From: Euglena gracilis | Taxonomy: Eukaryota; Euglenida; Euglenophyceae; Euglenales | Assembly (NCBI GenBank): GCA_039621445.1 | Contig: CP154956.1 | Coordinates: 6,677,009 to 6,741,008, forward strand | Length of the DNA stretch: 64,000 nt | Direction of reading: 5' to 3' | Shown: positions 29,276 to 41,197 of the stretch, piece after piece | Layout: each line of letters begins with the position of its first letter | Numbering within the stretch: position 1 is the stretch's first letter | Position numbers and translations under genes: made by a program | Notes under the pieces: generated by a model | Databases searched by the model: none | Told to the model about the DNA's origin: nothing | What the model saw: only the letters and a program-made list of their open reading frames with translations

Positions 29276-31207
29276 AAAAGTGGCCAACGAGTCAGCGAAC
29301 GTGCCCGTGAAACATCGCGCGATTCTGATTAAGATACAACAGTTCCTAATAAGCTTCACTCTGCCATGTCAACAGAAAATGGGGGTGTGATCCCCATGTC
29401 CCCCCCCGTGTCCCCCCCCCGCGTCCCCCCCCCCCCCCGTGTCCCGCACTTCAAGGGGGTCCCTAGAAGGCGGCCAAGGCAACATACAGCATGAATTTTT
29501 AGCTGTTTGGCATCATTTTCCACGATTTTTCATGGATTCTCAAGGCCATTTGACTTTCCCCCACCCACAATCCCTTTTTTTTTCACCTAGGATGGCCTGG
29601 AGCTTGGCTCGGGGTCAATGTGAAATGATTTTCTGGTCCCTCAAAAAGTCGCAAATTTCGTCCCGGAGTCGAAATTAGGTCCCGAACAGAGGCATGTTTC
29701 CCCCGTGTCCCCCCCCGTGTCCCCCCCCCGTGTCCCCCCCGTGTCCCGCCCCACCCCCAATGAAACAAAAATTTGTCAGCGGGCACACAAAGATATGGTC
29801 TATGTTCGATATTATAATTTCTCAGGCAGATTTCATTATCAAAAATCGGAAGGGACCAATTAATCGTTAATCGTCTGAGACACCCCGATTTATCGCGATT
29901 AATCGTTCGCCAGCCCAAAACGATTAATTGGCACAACCCTAGTGGGGGGAGGGGGGGTCCAGGGGGGGGGGGGCGAGAGGCCGCGCAGGGGAGGGGGGGA
30001 GGGGGGGTCCCGGACCCCCAAGCGGCACGCCTAGCCTCCTTCGGGCGGCAATAAGAAACACACGTATCTTGACTTGGCTTTAAAATGTTGCTGAGTTCTG
30101 TGGGCATCGTTCGAAAGGTCTTAGATCCACTTCCCGCCAGCGGTCAATTCTCAATTATGGGGGGAGGGGTCCAAAAATTTTTCCTGGGGCATTCTAGGGA
30201 AGAGCACACGGCTGGCCGACGGCATGACGGAAGCTAGGTCATGTTCAAAAGCTTATTTCGGACAGCAAATGCCTGATTTGGTGTGCCGGTTCCGAACTTT
30301 GAGAGGCAAATTCCTGGTTTAGTGTTTAATTAATTACAATTAATTTTGTGTTAGGTTTGGAGTTCAAACGGGAATGTTCTGAAACCAGCCAAAAAAAATC
30401 CTTTGTAAACAGTGTCCTGACACTGTACTGTTCCTGTCCCCCCGGCAGGAACAGTAAGGGGGGGGGGTGGTACGGGGAGGGCATGGTATCGCGTTCCCGA
30501 ATCGGGGTCACCGCCCTCATGTTTTTCACTCAGCCGACTACCTACACCTAACGCCTGAATATTTTGCACTTCACACCATGGGGGTGTTCCCCCCGCGTTC
30601 CCCCCACGTCCCCCCCGCGTCCTGGATTCTGGCCGGGTACTTTTTTTGGTTCACTAAAGGAAAATTGCATACAAATTTGGGTGACGCGAAAGGAAACGCG
30701 TGGGGCAGTTGGGCCACAGTCCCCCCCCCCCGCGCGCCCCCCCCCCCCCCCCCCCCCCCGCGCCCCCCCCCCCTCCCATGTCCCGGACCACCCCCATATA
30801 TTTTTGCACTTCTGATCAATGTTTTTGTACTTTATCTCAAAAATGTTTGCACATGTTAAAAATTTGTTCGCGCTTTATCTCAAAAATGTTTGCACTTTAT
30901 CTCAAAAATATTTGCCTCCGTTCCGAAAATTTTTGCACACGGATCGGGTGTTTTGCACAGTCGCCCTTAGTGCACATCTAAGTCGCAAGGACTCAAGGCA
31001 GAGTCTGCTTCTAAGACAGACTTCGCGCATGAGGTCTGCCTCTTAAAACACAGACTCCGTCTAAAGTACTAGCCCCCCAAAACCAACCAAAATGGTTCAG
31101 AATGTGGAAATGAATGGTTTGAAGCGGAAATGGCATTGCTGCAAAAGCCAATTGACCTCAGAATTTGTCCCACTTCATTCCAACCTTTGACAAATGAGTT
31201 ACATTTG

Positions 31208-32153
31208 TGTACCCCCCCTCCGGATTTGGACAAAGCCCGTGGACCCCCTACGCAGGCTTTAGCGGGAGGGGGGGGTACACGGGCTTTGTCCTGAGCCCTG
31301 TGTAGGGGGACACGGGCTTTGTCCTGAGCCCTGTGTACCCCCCCCGAAAGTGAAAACTGCAATGCACAGCGATTAGGCAGTATGAATGCAGTCAGTTGCC
31401 GAAAAAAACCCAGGGCCAGGCAGAGTGTACAGCCACGGAATGTTTCTGGGGGAAAAAGTGGCAACTCAGGGAGCCGGTGGTGTCGACGCTGTGGTCGCTT
31501 GCCCTTCACACGGGCTGGCAGAGGGGGCATATCACCACCCTCACAGCGCGGACAGCACCAGCTATTTGGAAATTGCCTCTTTGCCTTTGGAATGATCTGT
31601 TGCTCTGGCCTGCCATGCTTTTGGAGCACCGCGAGTGCATTCATGTTAGTGGTCAGAGTCGAGGGTGCCCATTCATACATGGGCACTCCAGCCTCCTCAC
31701 ACAGCACTTTCCGGTTTGCCTCGACCGCCACAATTTTGGGTTCCGTGTTGACCAGGCATTCCGCACAGAGGGTCCACTTTGCAAAGGCAACCATGTACTC
31801 ATCCAAATTTTGCGTTTTCCAGCCCCCATTCTCGCAAACTTTCTGGAAATTTTTCAGGGCTGCATATGCCTTTTTCACATTTTTTACGCTCCCCTCAGGA
31901 TGAGGAACGGCTGCCTCAAAAGTGTCCCCAAAAAGTGTTGTGTCAGTTGACTCTGCCGTCACGGATTCCAAACCTCTCTCCAGGACCCTTAGGAAATCAT
32001 CAAGTGTGGGCAGGAGCGGTAGAGCCGACCGGCCGCGTTAACGAGCTATGCGGGCATCATAGCTGTGGAGAAGGAAAAAAATAGGCCAACGGTCGCTACA
32101 TGGCCGCTGTAGGGGGTCCACGGGCTTTGCCCAAATCCGGAGGGGGGGTACAC
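31208..32153. mobile_element. 946-bp element with about 43-bp inverted ends, carrying an ORF
   Basis: The left end GTGTACCCCCCCTCCGGATT... (31208-31250) and right end (32109-32153) are inverse complements with about one mismatch. Extra GGGGTACACGGGCTTTGTCC units lie inside the left end and outside the right end. The ORF is on the minus strand. Confidence 0.75.
31369..32040 (-). CDS. Element ORF, copy 1: helical domain plus CxxC region
   Basis: Open from just after a TAA near 32040. Reads LPTLDDFLRVLERGLESVTA, then KNVKKAYAALKNFQKVCENG, NLDEYMVAFAKWTLCAE and ...WAPSTLTTNMNALAVLQKHG, then SWCCPRCEGGD and RGCTLCLALGFF. The order LD.[YF]...A.W.L ... ST......A...H resembles the N-terminal core-binding half of tyrosine recombinases (inference). 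The two CxxC pairs suggest zinc binding. Two diverged relatives lie at 38.5 and 43 kb. No catalytic domain is seen, so it may be incomplete or spliced onward. Confidence 0.45.
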
Positions 32154-35100
32154 GGGCTTATAAAATTGGTGGGGGGGTACACGGGCTTTGTCCGGAGCCC
32201 TGTGTAGGGGTACACGGGCTTTGTCCGGAGCGTAGCTCCGGACAAAGCCCGTGTCCCCCCCCCCCGTGACCCCCCCCCGTGACCCCCCGTGACCCGCACC
32301 ACCCCCGATGAAACATTCAAGGCTTTTTGAAAGAATTTTTCATCCACATTGGCATTGCACACAACCTTGCCATCTTACTCGAAGAAATGTTCTCAACCCC
32401 AGGACATTTCTTCTTCTGACAGCAAAACACAAGCGATCAACCGTTTTTCAATTAACCATGGTTAATTGTCCCCCCCACAAACGAACGATTAATTGGGGGG
32501 GGTTCACAAGCGATTAACCGTTTTTCGATTAACCATCCAACCTTGTTGCATTGTCAAATATTTTTGATAAGTTTAGGAAATGCTGGGCCTTTTGTGTCAT
32601 TTCAGGTTATTTCTGACCAGATTTTGAACCGTGTCCATCCATTTTGGGCATTTTGGCTGCTCGCACAAGGCCTCCTGTTCTTTGGACAAATAGGGTGTTC
32701 ACCAACTCTACGTGCACAACATGGTGATTGAACACAATGAAGATTTGTATTTTTCATCAGTTGCCAAGGATGCAGACTCCGTCCTGAGCCCACAGGCCTC
32801 TAATACGCAGACTTAAAAAAAAATGCGTCTAAAGACGTTCAACTCCCGCGGCAGAACGTTAGCTCCGTTTTTCGCAAAAATTTTCGGGCCGTTCGTAAGA
32901 CGTTCAATCGGTGTGGATCTTTTTCCGTTGTCTAGTGCAACGCTTTTTTTCATTGTGCAAAAATAAAATGACGGAGGGCAAATATTTTTTGAGCAAGTGC
33001 AAATATTTTTGGCGGCGCAGTGCAAAAAAATTTGAGGCCTTTGGGCAAATTTTTTTGAGGGCGTTGGGCGAAAATTTTAGCTGGTTGGGGCAAATATTTT
33101 TGCCGGCCGTGGGCAAACATTTCGGACGCTAGGTGTAATTGGTCGGCCGACTGGGCCTAGTCGCTAGTCGGCAAGACGGGGTGGGGGGGTTGTGGGTAGT
33201 CAACTGACCAGTTGGCCGACTACCCACTCTAACGTACTAGCAGGTCAATTTCGCCAACTTTTAAGCCACCCCCCCCCCAAATGTTTGTCCAAGCCATCCC
33301 AAAACTACCTAAAACCTGCCCTAATTGCTCTAGAATCCCCAGAATCATACACCCGCCCATGAGATTTGGTGGCAAGGAATACCCACGGCTTGTTTTTTTT
33401 TGAAACAAAAAAACATGTTTTTTTAAAAAACAATGTTTTTTTTAAAAAAAAACAAAAAAAAACGTCATAGAGGGGTTGGGGGAAAAATTTTTGCAATGTT
33501 TTTTTTTGGGAAAAAGTTCATTTTTTATTTCTGCGGCATTCTTTTTTTTGTCTTTTTTTGGGTTGAAAGCATGATTTTTTGCACCAGAAAACACAGATTT
33601 GAAAAATATTTTAACACATAAAAAAAACTTTAGAGTGGGTGTTCCCCCCGTGACCCCCCCTCCCGACCCGACCCAAGATCCTTTCGACCAATTTTTTTCT
33701 GAAAAAAATTTGGCCGGTGATGCCTAATTTGACAAAATATTCAGGCAGATTCCTAATTTTTAGGCATAAATTTTGCAAAATTTGGACAAGTGATGCCTAA
33801 TTTGGTGCCAAAATTACGAATTTTAGGTTGGGGGATTCCTAATTTGGAGCCTGAAAAGGATTTTCCCCCAAAAATTTGTTTTCGGTGATTCCTAATTTGG
33901 CCACCGAAAATGCAGTGTTCCCCCGTGACCCCCCCCCTCCCCGTGACCCGAACCACACCCGAAAAATTTTCCTCAAAAAATGGCGATTTCGCAAGGAAAA
34001 GGGTCAATTTTTGCTTTTTCAAAAAAAAACATTTTTTTTGCGTTTTTTAAAAAAAAACAAAAAAACATCAACCCTGATCAAAATGACCTGTGACTCATTC
34101 AAAATAACCAGTCAAAAGGACTTAGCCCCCCGAGTATTTTGCCAGTATGAAGGGATTTTGCTAATTGAGGGGGGGTGCGGGGGGAGGGGGGTGGTAGCCC
34201 CCCCCCTAATATTTTGCCCTTCATGTTGGTATTTTGCCTACATCAAAGGATTTTGTCTGCACAAAGATGTGGGGGGGGAGGTGGTTGGGGGACCGGGCGG
34301 TAGGGGGGTGGAGGGAGTTTTCTGCCCTCCAGTTTGCCTCCACTCTTCTATCACCCACCAGTTTGCTTAGGAATTTGTTCACAGAGGGGCAGTCGGCGAA
34401 CTTGACCCGTTAATTCATCACAATGGGCAGTCGGACTGCCCAATACCCCACCCCGTCTTGCTGAAACCGTGTATTGGGGCTCTGGCTTCACGCCCGAACC
34501 GGCGTTCTGGACGCCGGTTCGGTGCAGAAATTTCTGCGCCGAACCAGCGTCCAGAACGCCGGTTCGGGCGGGAAGTCGGCGTCCGAGGGACCCAAATCAA
34601 AAAAGTGCCAAAAGTGTCCAACAGGGCTTGTAGGCATATGGCAATCATATCAATCATATCTGAGCAGTTTTTGAGGGGTATTTGGCCAGAAATTGGGGTA
34701 TTTTGTGCAATAATTTCCATTTGGCCAAATTTGGCGAGTTTTTGAAATAGAGTACCATACAGCACGGCTGAAATCTAAGGCCATCTGCTGAAAGTCCTTG
34801 AGAAGGGTTATCGATCAAGGGGCAACATGGCAGGTGATCAGTGGATTTGGAATTTGCGAAAAGGGTCGGAACATGTGATCGACAATTTTCTGGGTGCTAT
34901 GCAGTGTAGCTGAGTTCTGAGGGTGCCAAGGAGGTTCGGCACGTCTGACGAGGACGGCCACCAGGGGGGGGGGGGGGCATTTTGCCGTGCCGAGAGGGTC
35001 AGTCCCCCAGGGGGGGGGTCCACCGCGGCTGACAGCCGGATTTCCCAAAGGTATGGTTCGGCATACCGTGCCGGGGGGGTTGGCTGACCAGAAGGGGGGG

Positions 35101-37690
35101 GTCCCCATTTTGCCGTGCCGAGGAGGTCCGACCACCAGGGGGGGGGGGGGGCTGCCGAACTTCCCAAGCGAAAGGTCTTGGGGAGAGCTTTCGATTGATA
35201 TGCTGTATGGCAGCTGAGGTGTGGGATTTCACAAATCAGGATGTCAAATTCTGGAATGCACGATCGCTGAAAATAAGCGCTGTGTGTATAATGGCTGAAT
35301 CCTGTGGCCATCTGTCAAAAGCCCTTGAGAAAAGCTTTCGATTCATGGGAAACATGGCATCAGACGTGTGAGAATTTCAAGCGGCCGATTGACATGGCCA
35401 TGAGCCAAAGGAGTGCAAAAATGCTCAAAAATGTTCAGAAACTGGGTATTTAGGACGAAATTGGCCGAGATTCCTTGAACTCCGGTTCGGTCGTGAAGCC
35501 AGAGCCCCTAATCCACGGTTTCAACAACTGTGTCCAGAATGCCGGTTCGGGCATGAAGCCGTGTTCCAGAACGCCGGTTCGGGCTGCCGCCCGAACCGGC
35601 GTTCTGGAACACGGCTTCACGCCCAAACCGGCGTTCTGGACACAGTTTTTGTATCAGACTAGCCAGCGACTAGGCCCAGTTGGCCGACTACCCTCCCCCC
35701 CCCCTATTCGGCCAATGGCGGGCTCCTTCGGACCCCCAATTAGCCAATTAGAGGGGGGGGGACAATTAGGGGGGGGGGTTACCCCTGCCAATTGCCAATA
35801 AGCCTGCCCCCCTCCCCTAATTGGCTAATGGACGGTCCAACGGGACCCCCAATTAGCCAATTAGGGGGGGGGGGGCAGAAAAACCGTTTTTGGGCCGAAA
35901 ATGAGCGTTTTTCGACCCGCCAGCGCCCCGTTTTGGACTGCCAACCCATTGATTTTGGGTCATTTTCGGGTCAAAAAAGTCGAAAAAAATCGAATTTTTT
36001 TTAATGCCCAAAACGATGTTTTTTGGCCTCCCGGACCCAGAAAAACTGTTTTTGGGAAGAAAAATGAGCGTTTTTCGACCCGAGGGTACCCATTACGACG
36101 TGCCGCTGAAAAGGGAAAATATTTTTCAAATTTTACAAGTTTGAAAAATTAAAAAAAACACATTTTTCAATGAAAAATCTCATTTATTTTTGGACACAAC
36201 CCCTGCCTACACAGCTGGCGTTTGGTTTTTTTAAAAAGAATTTTTTTGTATCTTTTGAGAAAGTGGCGAATCATCTGCTCGGAGCCGCCCCGGACCAGTC
36301 AATTGTTGCCATCACCCCCTCGTGCTGTTCCCCCCCCATCCCGGGTTCGGGAAGAGTACGATGATAGGGCACTTTTTCCCACAAAGGCTCTCTTTGCCAC
36401 CATGCGTCAAACGATTTCCTTTGAGATCCCATGGAAGAGTACGGGGAGGACCTGGTCCCCCCCGTACTATCCCCCCCCGTACTCTTCCCATGGGGCTCAG
36501 AAGACGCCCAAGGAGGGGAAGAGTACGGGGGGGGGGCATTGCACTGGCCAACCCCCCGGGGGGGTTGGGTGACTGGTTTTTTTTAAGAGACCGGTGCCCA
36601 AGTCGCCGGAAATTTTTTGGCCTTTTTGCATGTTTTTGGTCAAATTTCCCAGAGTGGCCGACCCCCCCATGGGGGGGGGGTGGTGACTGACTGGTTTCCT
36701 GAAAAAGAAAAAGTGAGTGACTGGTTTTTCGAAAAGTGGACTGACTGCCCCCCTTGGGTCGGTAAAAAATTGTATGTCCCGGGGGGTCCCGCGGGAACCC
36801 CCTGTCAAGGTCCAAACTCGACTAGACAAGGGGGGGTTTGGGACCCAAACTCGACTGCCTACCCTCCACAGGAGGGGAGAGGGTTCAACATGACCAAAGT
36901 CCACTGCCTGATGCAGCTCTGATAAACCATTTCGAATGTTTTCTTTGTGTCTTTTGGTTTTGCAGTCAATGAGAATTCCTCAATGCCAAATGATGTGCAA
37001 CTCTTGGTGCGTGTTGGTTTTCATCATTATGTTGTGGATATTTGTCAAAGTTGATGTGCGAAGACAACATCTTCTATTTGCTGTTAAACCAAGTCAGGTC
37101 TCCACCACCCAAAACCATGTTCAGTGTCTAGTTTTAATACAGCGGGCAACCCCCCCCAATCTTATCATACCCTGGCCACTGCGGCCCGGGTTTCCGGTTT
37201 GGGCGTGAAGCCGGAGGTTTCAAAAAAAACATACATAAAATACATAAATTACAGAAATACATTCACAAAAATCAGGGAAAATTGCGGAAATTGCAGGGAA
37301 TTTGCAGGTATCAAATACCATCCCCCAACCTTGTCCCCCCCCCCTGATCTTGTCAAGGGGATTTTTTTATTTTGGGCGGGGGGGGGGGGGCGGCAGCCCC
37401 TCCTCGGAGGAGGCTGTAGGCCGACTAAGTTCATTCAGGAAGCGCTATTCGGCCGTCCTTGCTTTGCAAACACAAAATGGGATTTTGCTATTTTGCGCGA
37501 CTCGGCCAACCTTGCTTTGCACACACAAGGGTATTTTGTAGAGGTTATTACCCATTTTTTTTGCAAATGGACCCCCGAATGGGTTTCCGAAGGCATTTTG
37601 GTGGGTTTTGAGTCATTTTCTTTCATATTTCAATGAAAGATTTTGGGAGGGGGGGGCTTAAAAAATTTTAGGGGGGGGTGGACTTAAAAA
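32154..37690. other. Repeat-rich stretch, no confident gene
   Basis: Holds TACACGGGC units (32150-32260), GATTAACCGTTTTTCGATTAA palindromes (about 32430-32540), GCAAATATTTTTG repeats (about 32980-33120), T.CCTAATTT.G units (33720-33905), CCGGCGTTCTGGACGCCGG palindromes (about 34490-34580 and 35530-35645) and CTAATTGGCTAATGG hairpins (about 35700-35875). A segment at about 36966-37047 (plus) after TTTTGCAG reads NENSSMPNDVQLLVRVGFHH and could be an isolated exon. Confidence 0.5.
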
Positions 37691-37735
37691 CGTGTTCAGC
37701 CCGTCAAATGCCTGCCCTGAAAATCGTGGTCATGA

Positions 37736-37863
37736 ACACGTTTTCCATTAGGGCATTTGTGGCAATGACACGTTTTCCATTAGGGCATCTGTGGCAATGA
37801 CACGTTTTCCATTCAGGCATCTGTGGCAATGACACGTTTTCCATTTGGGCATCTGTGGCCATC
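37736..37863. repeat. 32-bp tandem array, 4 copies
   Basis: Unit ACACGTTTTCCATTAGGGCA TCTGTGGCAATG (split here for length). Copies start at 37736, 37768, 37800 and 37832; the last is diverged. Confidence 0.95.
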
Positions 37864-38286
37864 AAAAAATCGCTGTCATGAAAATTCGGCGAGAGGTTGA
37901 GAGGCCGGGTGGTCCTCTACCCTAGATTAGGTAACCCCCCCCAAATAACCCCCCCCCCCAAATAACACCCCCCCCCAAATAACACACCCCCCCTCGGGGG
38001 CCGATTTCGAGCGCCTAAATAACACCCCCCCTGTTTTCCTTTGGTTTTCCATGTAAAAATAACACCCCCCCCCCAAATAACACACCCCCCCCCCTGGGGC
38101 CCCAGTTCGGGTGCCCAAATAACACACCGGGGGGGGGTGTTATTTGGGGGGGGGTTTAGGTCTAGACTAGACTAGACTAGACTAGGTAGGTCTTGGGGGG
38201 CACTCTACAACACAAGAAACGGCCAGAGGTTGCCTTTGAGCAATACGACAGGGAGCGTTTGACGTCACGGAAGGCGACACGCTTTA

Positions 38287-38442
38287 CACAAAAAAGAGCC
38301 ATACTTTGGTGGCCGCCGCAAATCTTGAATGAAAATGGTATGCCAAACCGCAGGCGTCACACACCACTTTCCTCAGCTCCACACAATTTGGATTTTTGGG
38401 AATGGCAACACCACAAAAACCACATTTGTCCTGTTTTATAGG
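38287..38442 (-). CDS. Zinc-ribbon-like segment of copy 2
   Basis: In another frame just downstream of the helical segment: QDKCGFCGVAIPKNPNCVEL then VCDACGLAYHFHSRFAAA. The Cys/His spacing (CxxC, C, CxxC, HxH) is typical of a zinc ribbon. An intron or frameshift around the C-run at 38479-38490 would be needed to join it to the ORF upstream. Confidence 0.45.
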
Positions 38443-38501
38443 CAGTCAGGACACAGCACGAGGCAGAGGGGGTTGGTTGGGGGGGGGGGGGTTGGCGCTC
38501 T

Positions 38502-38809
38502 GCAAAAGGCAACACAACTCCCTTGGTCATGGTTTTGCGGACTGCCCGAGCGACGGCATTCACGAATGTATGAAACGAGGTTGCCGAACGATTCCCTGAA
38601 ACGAACATACTTCCCGACTGCTGCGCACGTTGAGCCACACATTGTTCAATGACGCTCGCCTCATCGAACAACAGGCTGGGTTCCAGCTCCCGGCTCCGTG
38701 CGGATTTCTGCTGGTCGCCGTCGTGGTGGTCGGGCCGACCTGTGGTGGTGGTCGACCGACCTGTGGTGGTCGAGCCGACCAGGTCGGGCCGACCACCATT
38801 TTCCCGCAA
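38502..38809 (-). CDS. Element ORF, copy 2: helical domain
   Basis: Contains EPSLLFDEASVIEQCVAQRA then NRSATSFHTFVNAVARAVRK and KGVVLPFAERQ. It aligns by eye to the 43-kb copy (DPPLLFDEQAVIKQCEDQRR ... ASTFRGYLKAVARIHA). Upstream it runs into GTCGGGCCGACC simple sequence. Probably a decayed or spliced copy. Confidence 0.4.
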
Positions 38810-38825
38810 TACCCCCCCCCCTTTT

Positions 38826-39233
38826 TTGAACTTTTAAGCCCCCCCCCCCTGGTTGGTGGCTAGTCGGTGGTCATAAAAATGGTCTGTGGTGGGCCCAAAT
38901 CACCCGGAAATGCACTTATGGCCAGTTCCCTCCCCAGGACCCTGTCCTGGGGGGGTCCTGGGGGGTCCTGGGGGGGGGGGGGTCCTGCGGGGGTCCTGGG
39001 GGGGGGGTCCCACAACTTTTTGGCAAAATTTTTGCAGCACAAGATCAGGTTATTTTGAAGTGGGTACCGCCCCACGGTGGGTCCTGGGGGGGGGGTCCTG
39101 GGGGGGGGGAACTGGCCATGACTCTCATGAGAGGCAGAAAACTCCCCCCTCCACCCCCATCCGAAGTTTTTTTTCGGGGGGGGGGGGTTAAAAGTCAGCG
39201 GTTGACTCATTAGTACATTGGAGTGGGTATTTC
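38826..39233. repeat. Member of the ACTTTTAAGCCCCC / AGTACATTGGAGTGGGTA repeat family
   Basis: Starts with ACTTTTAAGCCCCC and ends GGGTTAAAAGTCAGCGG...AGTACATTGGAGTGGGTA, the inverse of the left end of the related element at 41205. Holds GGTCATAAAAATGGTCTGTG and GGGGGTCCTG runs. Confidence 0.5.
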
Positions 39234-39412
39234 ACTGACTAGTCGGCCAACTGCCCCCCCCCCCCCACCTGTCTCGCCGACTAGCTGCCGACTAGGCCTG
39301 GTCGGCCGACCAACTGGCTAGCCAGCCGACTTGCCAGGACCCCCCCCCTCCAGCCTACCACCAACTAGTTGAAGGGTCGATCGACGTTGAAGGGTCGGTG
39401 ACTAATGCGTGA

Positions 39413-39578
39413 TAAATTGGTGCCTGCAGGGGACCAGCTACCCCAAAGAGGCCCAACTAGGGTTAATACACATTGGGGGACCCTCGCTCGGCGCCTTCGG
39501 CGCGTCCCTCGGGTCCCTGTTTTTAACCCTAGTTGGGCGCCTCTTTGGGTTCGCTGGGTCCCCTGCAGACACCAATTT
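39413..39578. repeat. 166-bp inverted repeat
   Basis: AAATTGGTGCCTGCAGGGGA at the left is answered by TCCCCTGCAGACACCAATTT at the right. The arms continue through CCCAAAGAGGC and AACTAGGGTTAA, around a GCGCCTTCGGCGC centre. Confidence 0.85.
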
Positions 39579-40134
39579 AACGACGTTGAGGGGATGGGAT
39601 GGGACAGTTAGGAATGGAAGCTTGACCCTAACCCTACGCCTTCAAATAACATCATCAATTTTTCAGGTTGTGAATTGCAGCGGCCTTCGGCCGCTGCGCG
39701 GCCTTCGGGGCGCATGGCGGTAGACTGGGGGGGGGGGGTAGTCGGCGAGACGGGGTTGGGGGGGTATTGGGTAGTCGGCCGACTACCCACTCTAATGTAC
39801 TAACAAGTCAGTACCGCCGACATTTAAACCCCCCATGAAGAAAATCTTATGCAAACGAGTCCGTGGCTAGTCGGTGGTCATAAAAATGGTCTGTGGCGGG
39901 CCCAAATCCCCCGGAAATGGTCCAGATGGGTCCAAATACCACCTCCCCCCCCCCTAATTGACCGTGGGACCTCTCCACGGGACCCCCCTTTTGGTCAATT
40001 AGGGGGGGGGTTCAATTAGGGGGGGTACCTTCAATTGAAAGGGTCCTGCCCTTGGGTCCCCCCCAGGCAGTCAATTAGGGGGGGTTGAAAAATTTTCTCC
40101 GGGCCGTTTGGTCAATTAGGGGGGGGGGGTTCAA

Positions 40135-40440
40135 TTAGGGGGGGAGGAGGTGGTAAGTGTCTTACACCAACATAAACGCCCTCAGATGGAAATCTTTGGT
40201 AGGTGGGGGTCGGTGGGCCCTTGATGGGGGTCCGGAGCTGTAAAAACCCAACAATGAAACAGGGATTACATGAAAATCCTTTAGAAATGCAAGCATTCTG
40301 CATCACGAGAGGCAGGAAACCCTCCCTCCACCCCCATCCGAACCTCAAATAACAAAATCCCTTCTATGTTGGCAACATACTCGGGGGCTAAGTTGTTTTT
40401 GTGGCTCACTTTGGCATAGGCGGGGGGGGGGCTCGCCCCC
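40135..40440. repeat. Segmental duplication, copy A
   Basis: Contains ACACCAACATAAACGCCCTC, AAACAGGGATTACATGAAAA and AACAAAATCCCTTCTATGTT. The same series, about 90% similar by eye, recurs at 41350-41620. The last segment repeats twice more at about 41665 and 41774. Confidence 0.85.
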
Positions 40441-40542
40441 CCCACCCCCCCCCTAGGCTAGGGGGAGGTGGCAAAATACCATTCACAAAGTTTGCCGTGC
40501 GTTTAGCCATAGTGGGAGGGCTGTGAAAAAAAGGGGGGGGTA

Positions 40543-40853
40543 ACACGTTTTCCATTAGGGCATCTGTGGCAATGACACGTTTTCCATCAGGGCATCTGTG
40601 GCAATGACACGTTTTCCATTAGGGCATCTGTGGCAATGACACGTTTTCCATTAGGGCATCTGTGGCAATGACACGTTTTCCATCAGGGCATCTGTGGCAA
40701 TGACACGTTTTCCATTAGGGCATCTGTGGCAATGACACGTTTTCCATTAGGGCATCTGTGGCAATGACACGTTTTCCATCAAGGCATCTGTGGCAATGAC
40801 ACGTTTTCCATTAGGGCATCTGTGGCAATGACACGTTTTCCATTAGGGCATCT
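40543..40853. repeat. 32-bp tandem array, 10 copies
   Basis: Same unit and orientation as the array at 37736, starting at 40543 with strict 32-bp spacing; the last copy (40831) is partial. Units vary only at a TTA/TCA position, suggesting recent amplification. Confidence 0.95.
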
Positions 40854-40958
40854 TTTCTTTCGGTCCAAATTTCACATTTTCGTGTTTTTGACCCCTAGCG
40901 TGAATCATGACCACGAATTTCAGGGCAGGCATTTGGCGGGCTCTGAACACGTTTTCCA

Positions 40959-41072
40959 ACAAATTGTGGCTGACCCAGATTTCAGCCTGAAAACGTGTTC
41001 AGGGGGCCCCCTTTGGGGGCCCCCCTGCTGAACACGTTTTCAGGCTGAAATCTGGGCTCAGCCACAATTTGT
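40959..41072. repeat. 114-bp near-perfect palindrome
   Basis: Left arm ACAAATTGTGGCTGACCCAG onward to GTGTTCAGGGGG; right arm is its complement back to CTCAGCCACAATTTGT. The centre is GGGCCCCCTTTGGGGGCCC. It lies directly outside the right inverted end of the 3.3-kb element. Confidence 0.93.
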
Positions 41073-41197
41073 GTCTAAAAATTGGTGGTCGGAGCGACTA
41101 GTCGCTCCGACCACCAATGGTCGCTTGGCCATCACCAACCGTCGCTAGCGACTAGTCACTAGCGACCACCAAAAAATACATCACCAATTTCCCGCTA

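Larger units (their letters stand above)
26604..31207. other. Upstream of the transporter: repeats, no confident gene
   Basis: Contains the CA microsatellite, CGATTAATCGATTAATCG palindromes (about 27870-27930, 28205-28290, 28985-29060, 29855-29940), a TC run (28747-28767), runs of CCCCCCGTGTCC (29400-29750) and TTTGCACTTTATCTCAAAAA units (about 30800-30950). No exon-like segment with splice support. Confidence 0.6.
37691..40951. mobile_element. 3.3-kb element with about 50-bp inverted ends and 32-bp subterminal arrays
   Basis: The left end (37691-37740, CGTGTTCAGCCCGTCAAATG...) is inverse to the right end (40899-40951). Inside the left end are four copies, and inside the right end ten copies, of a 32-bp unit in the same orientation. 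It carries minus-strand ORFs at 38.3-38.8 kb and further repeats. Confidence 0.7.

Noticed and set aside
39626-39640. Interstitial telomere repeat CCCTAACCCTA (also near 61440)
   Set aside because: Only two units at each place, within unrelated sequence; too short to be telomeric.
40543-40853. CRISPR array
   Set aside because: The 32-bp units are strictly tandem with no unique spacers, and the genome is eukaryotic.
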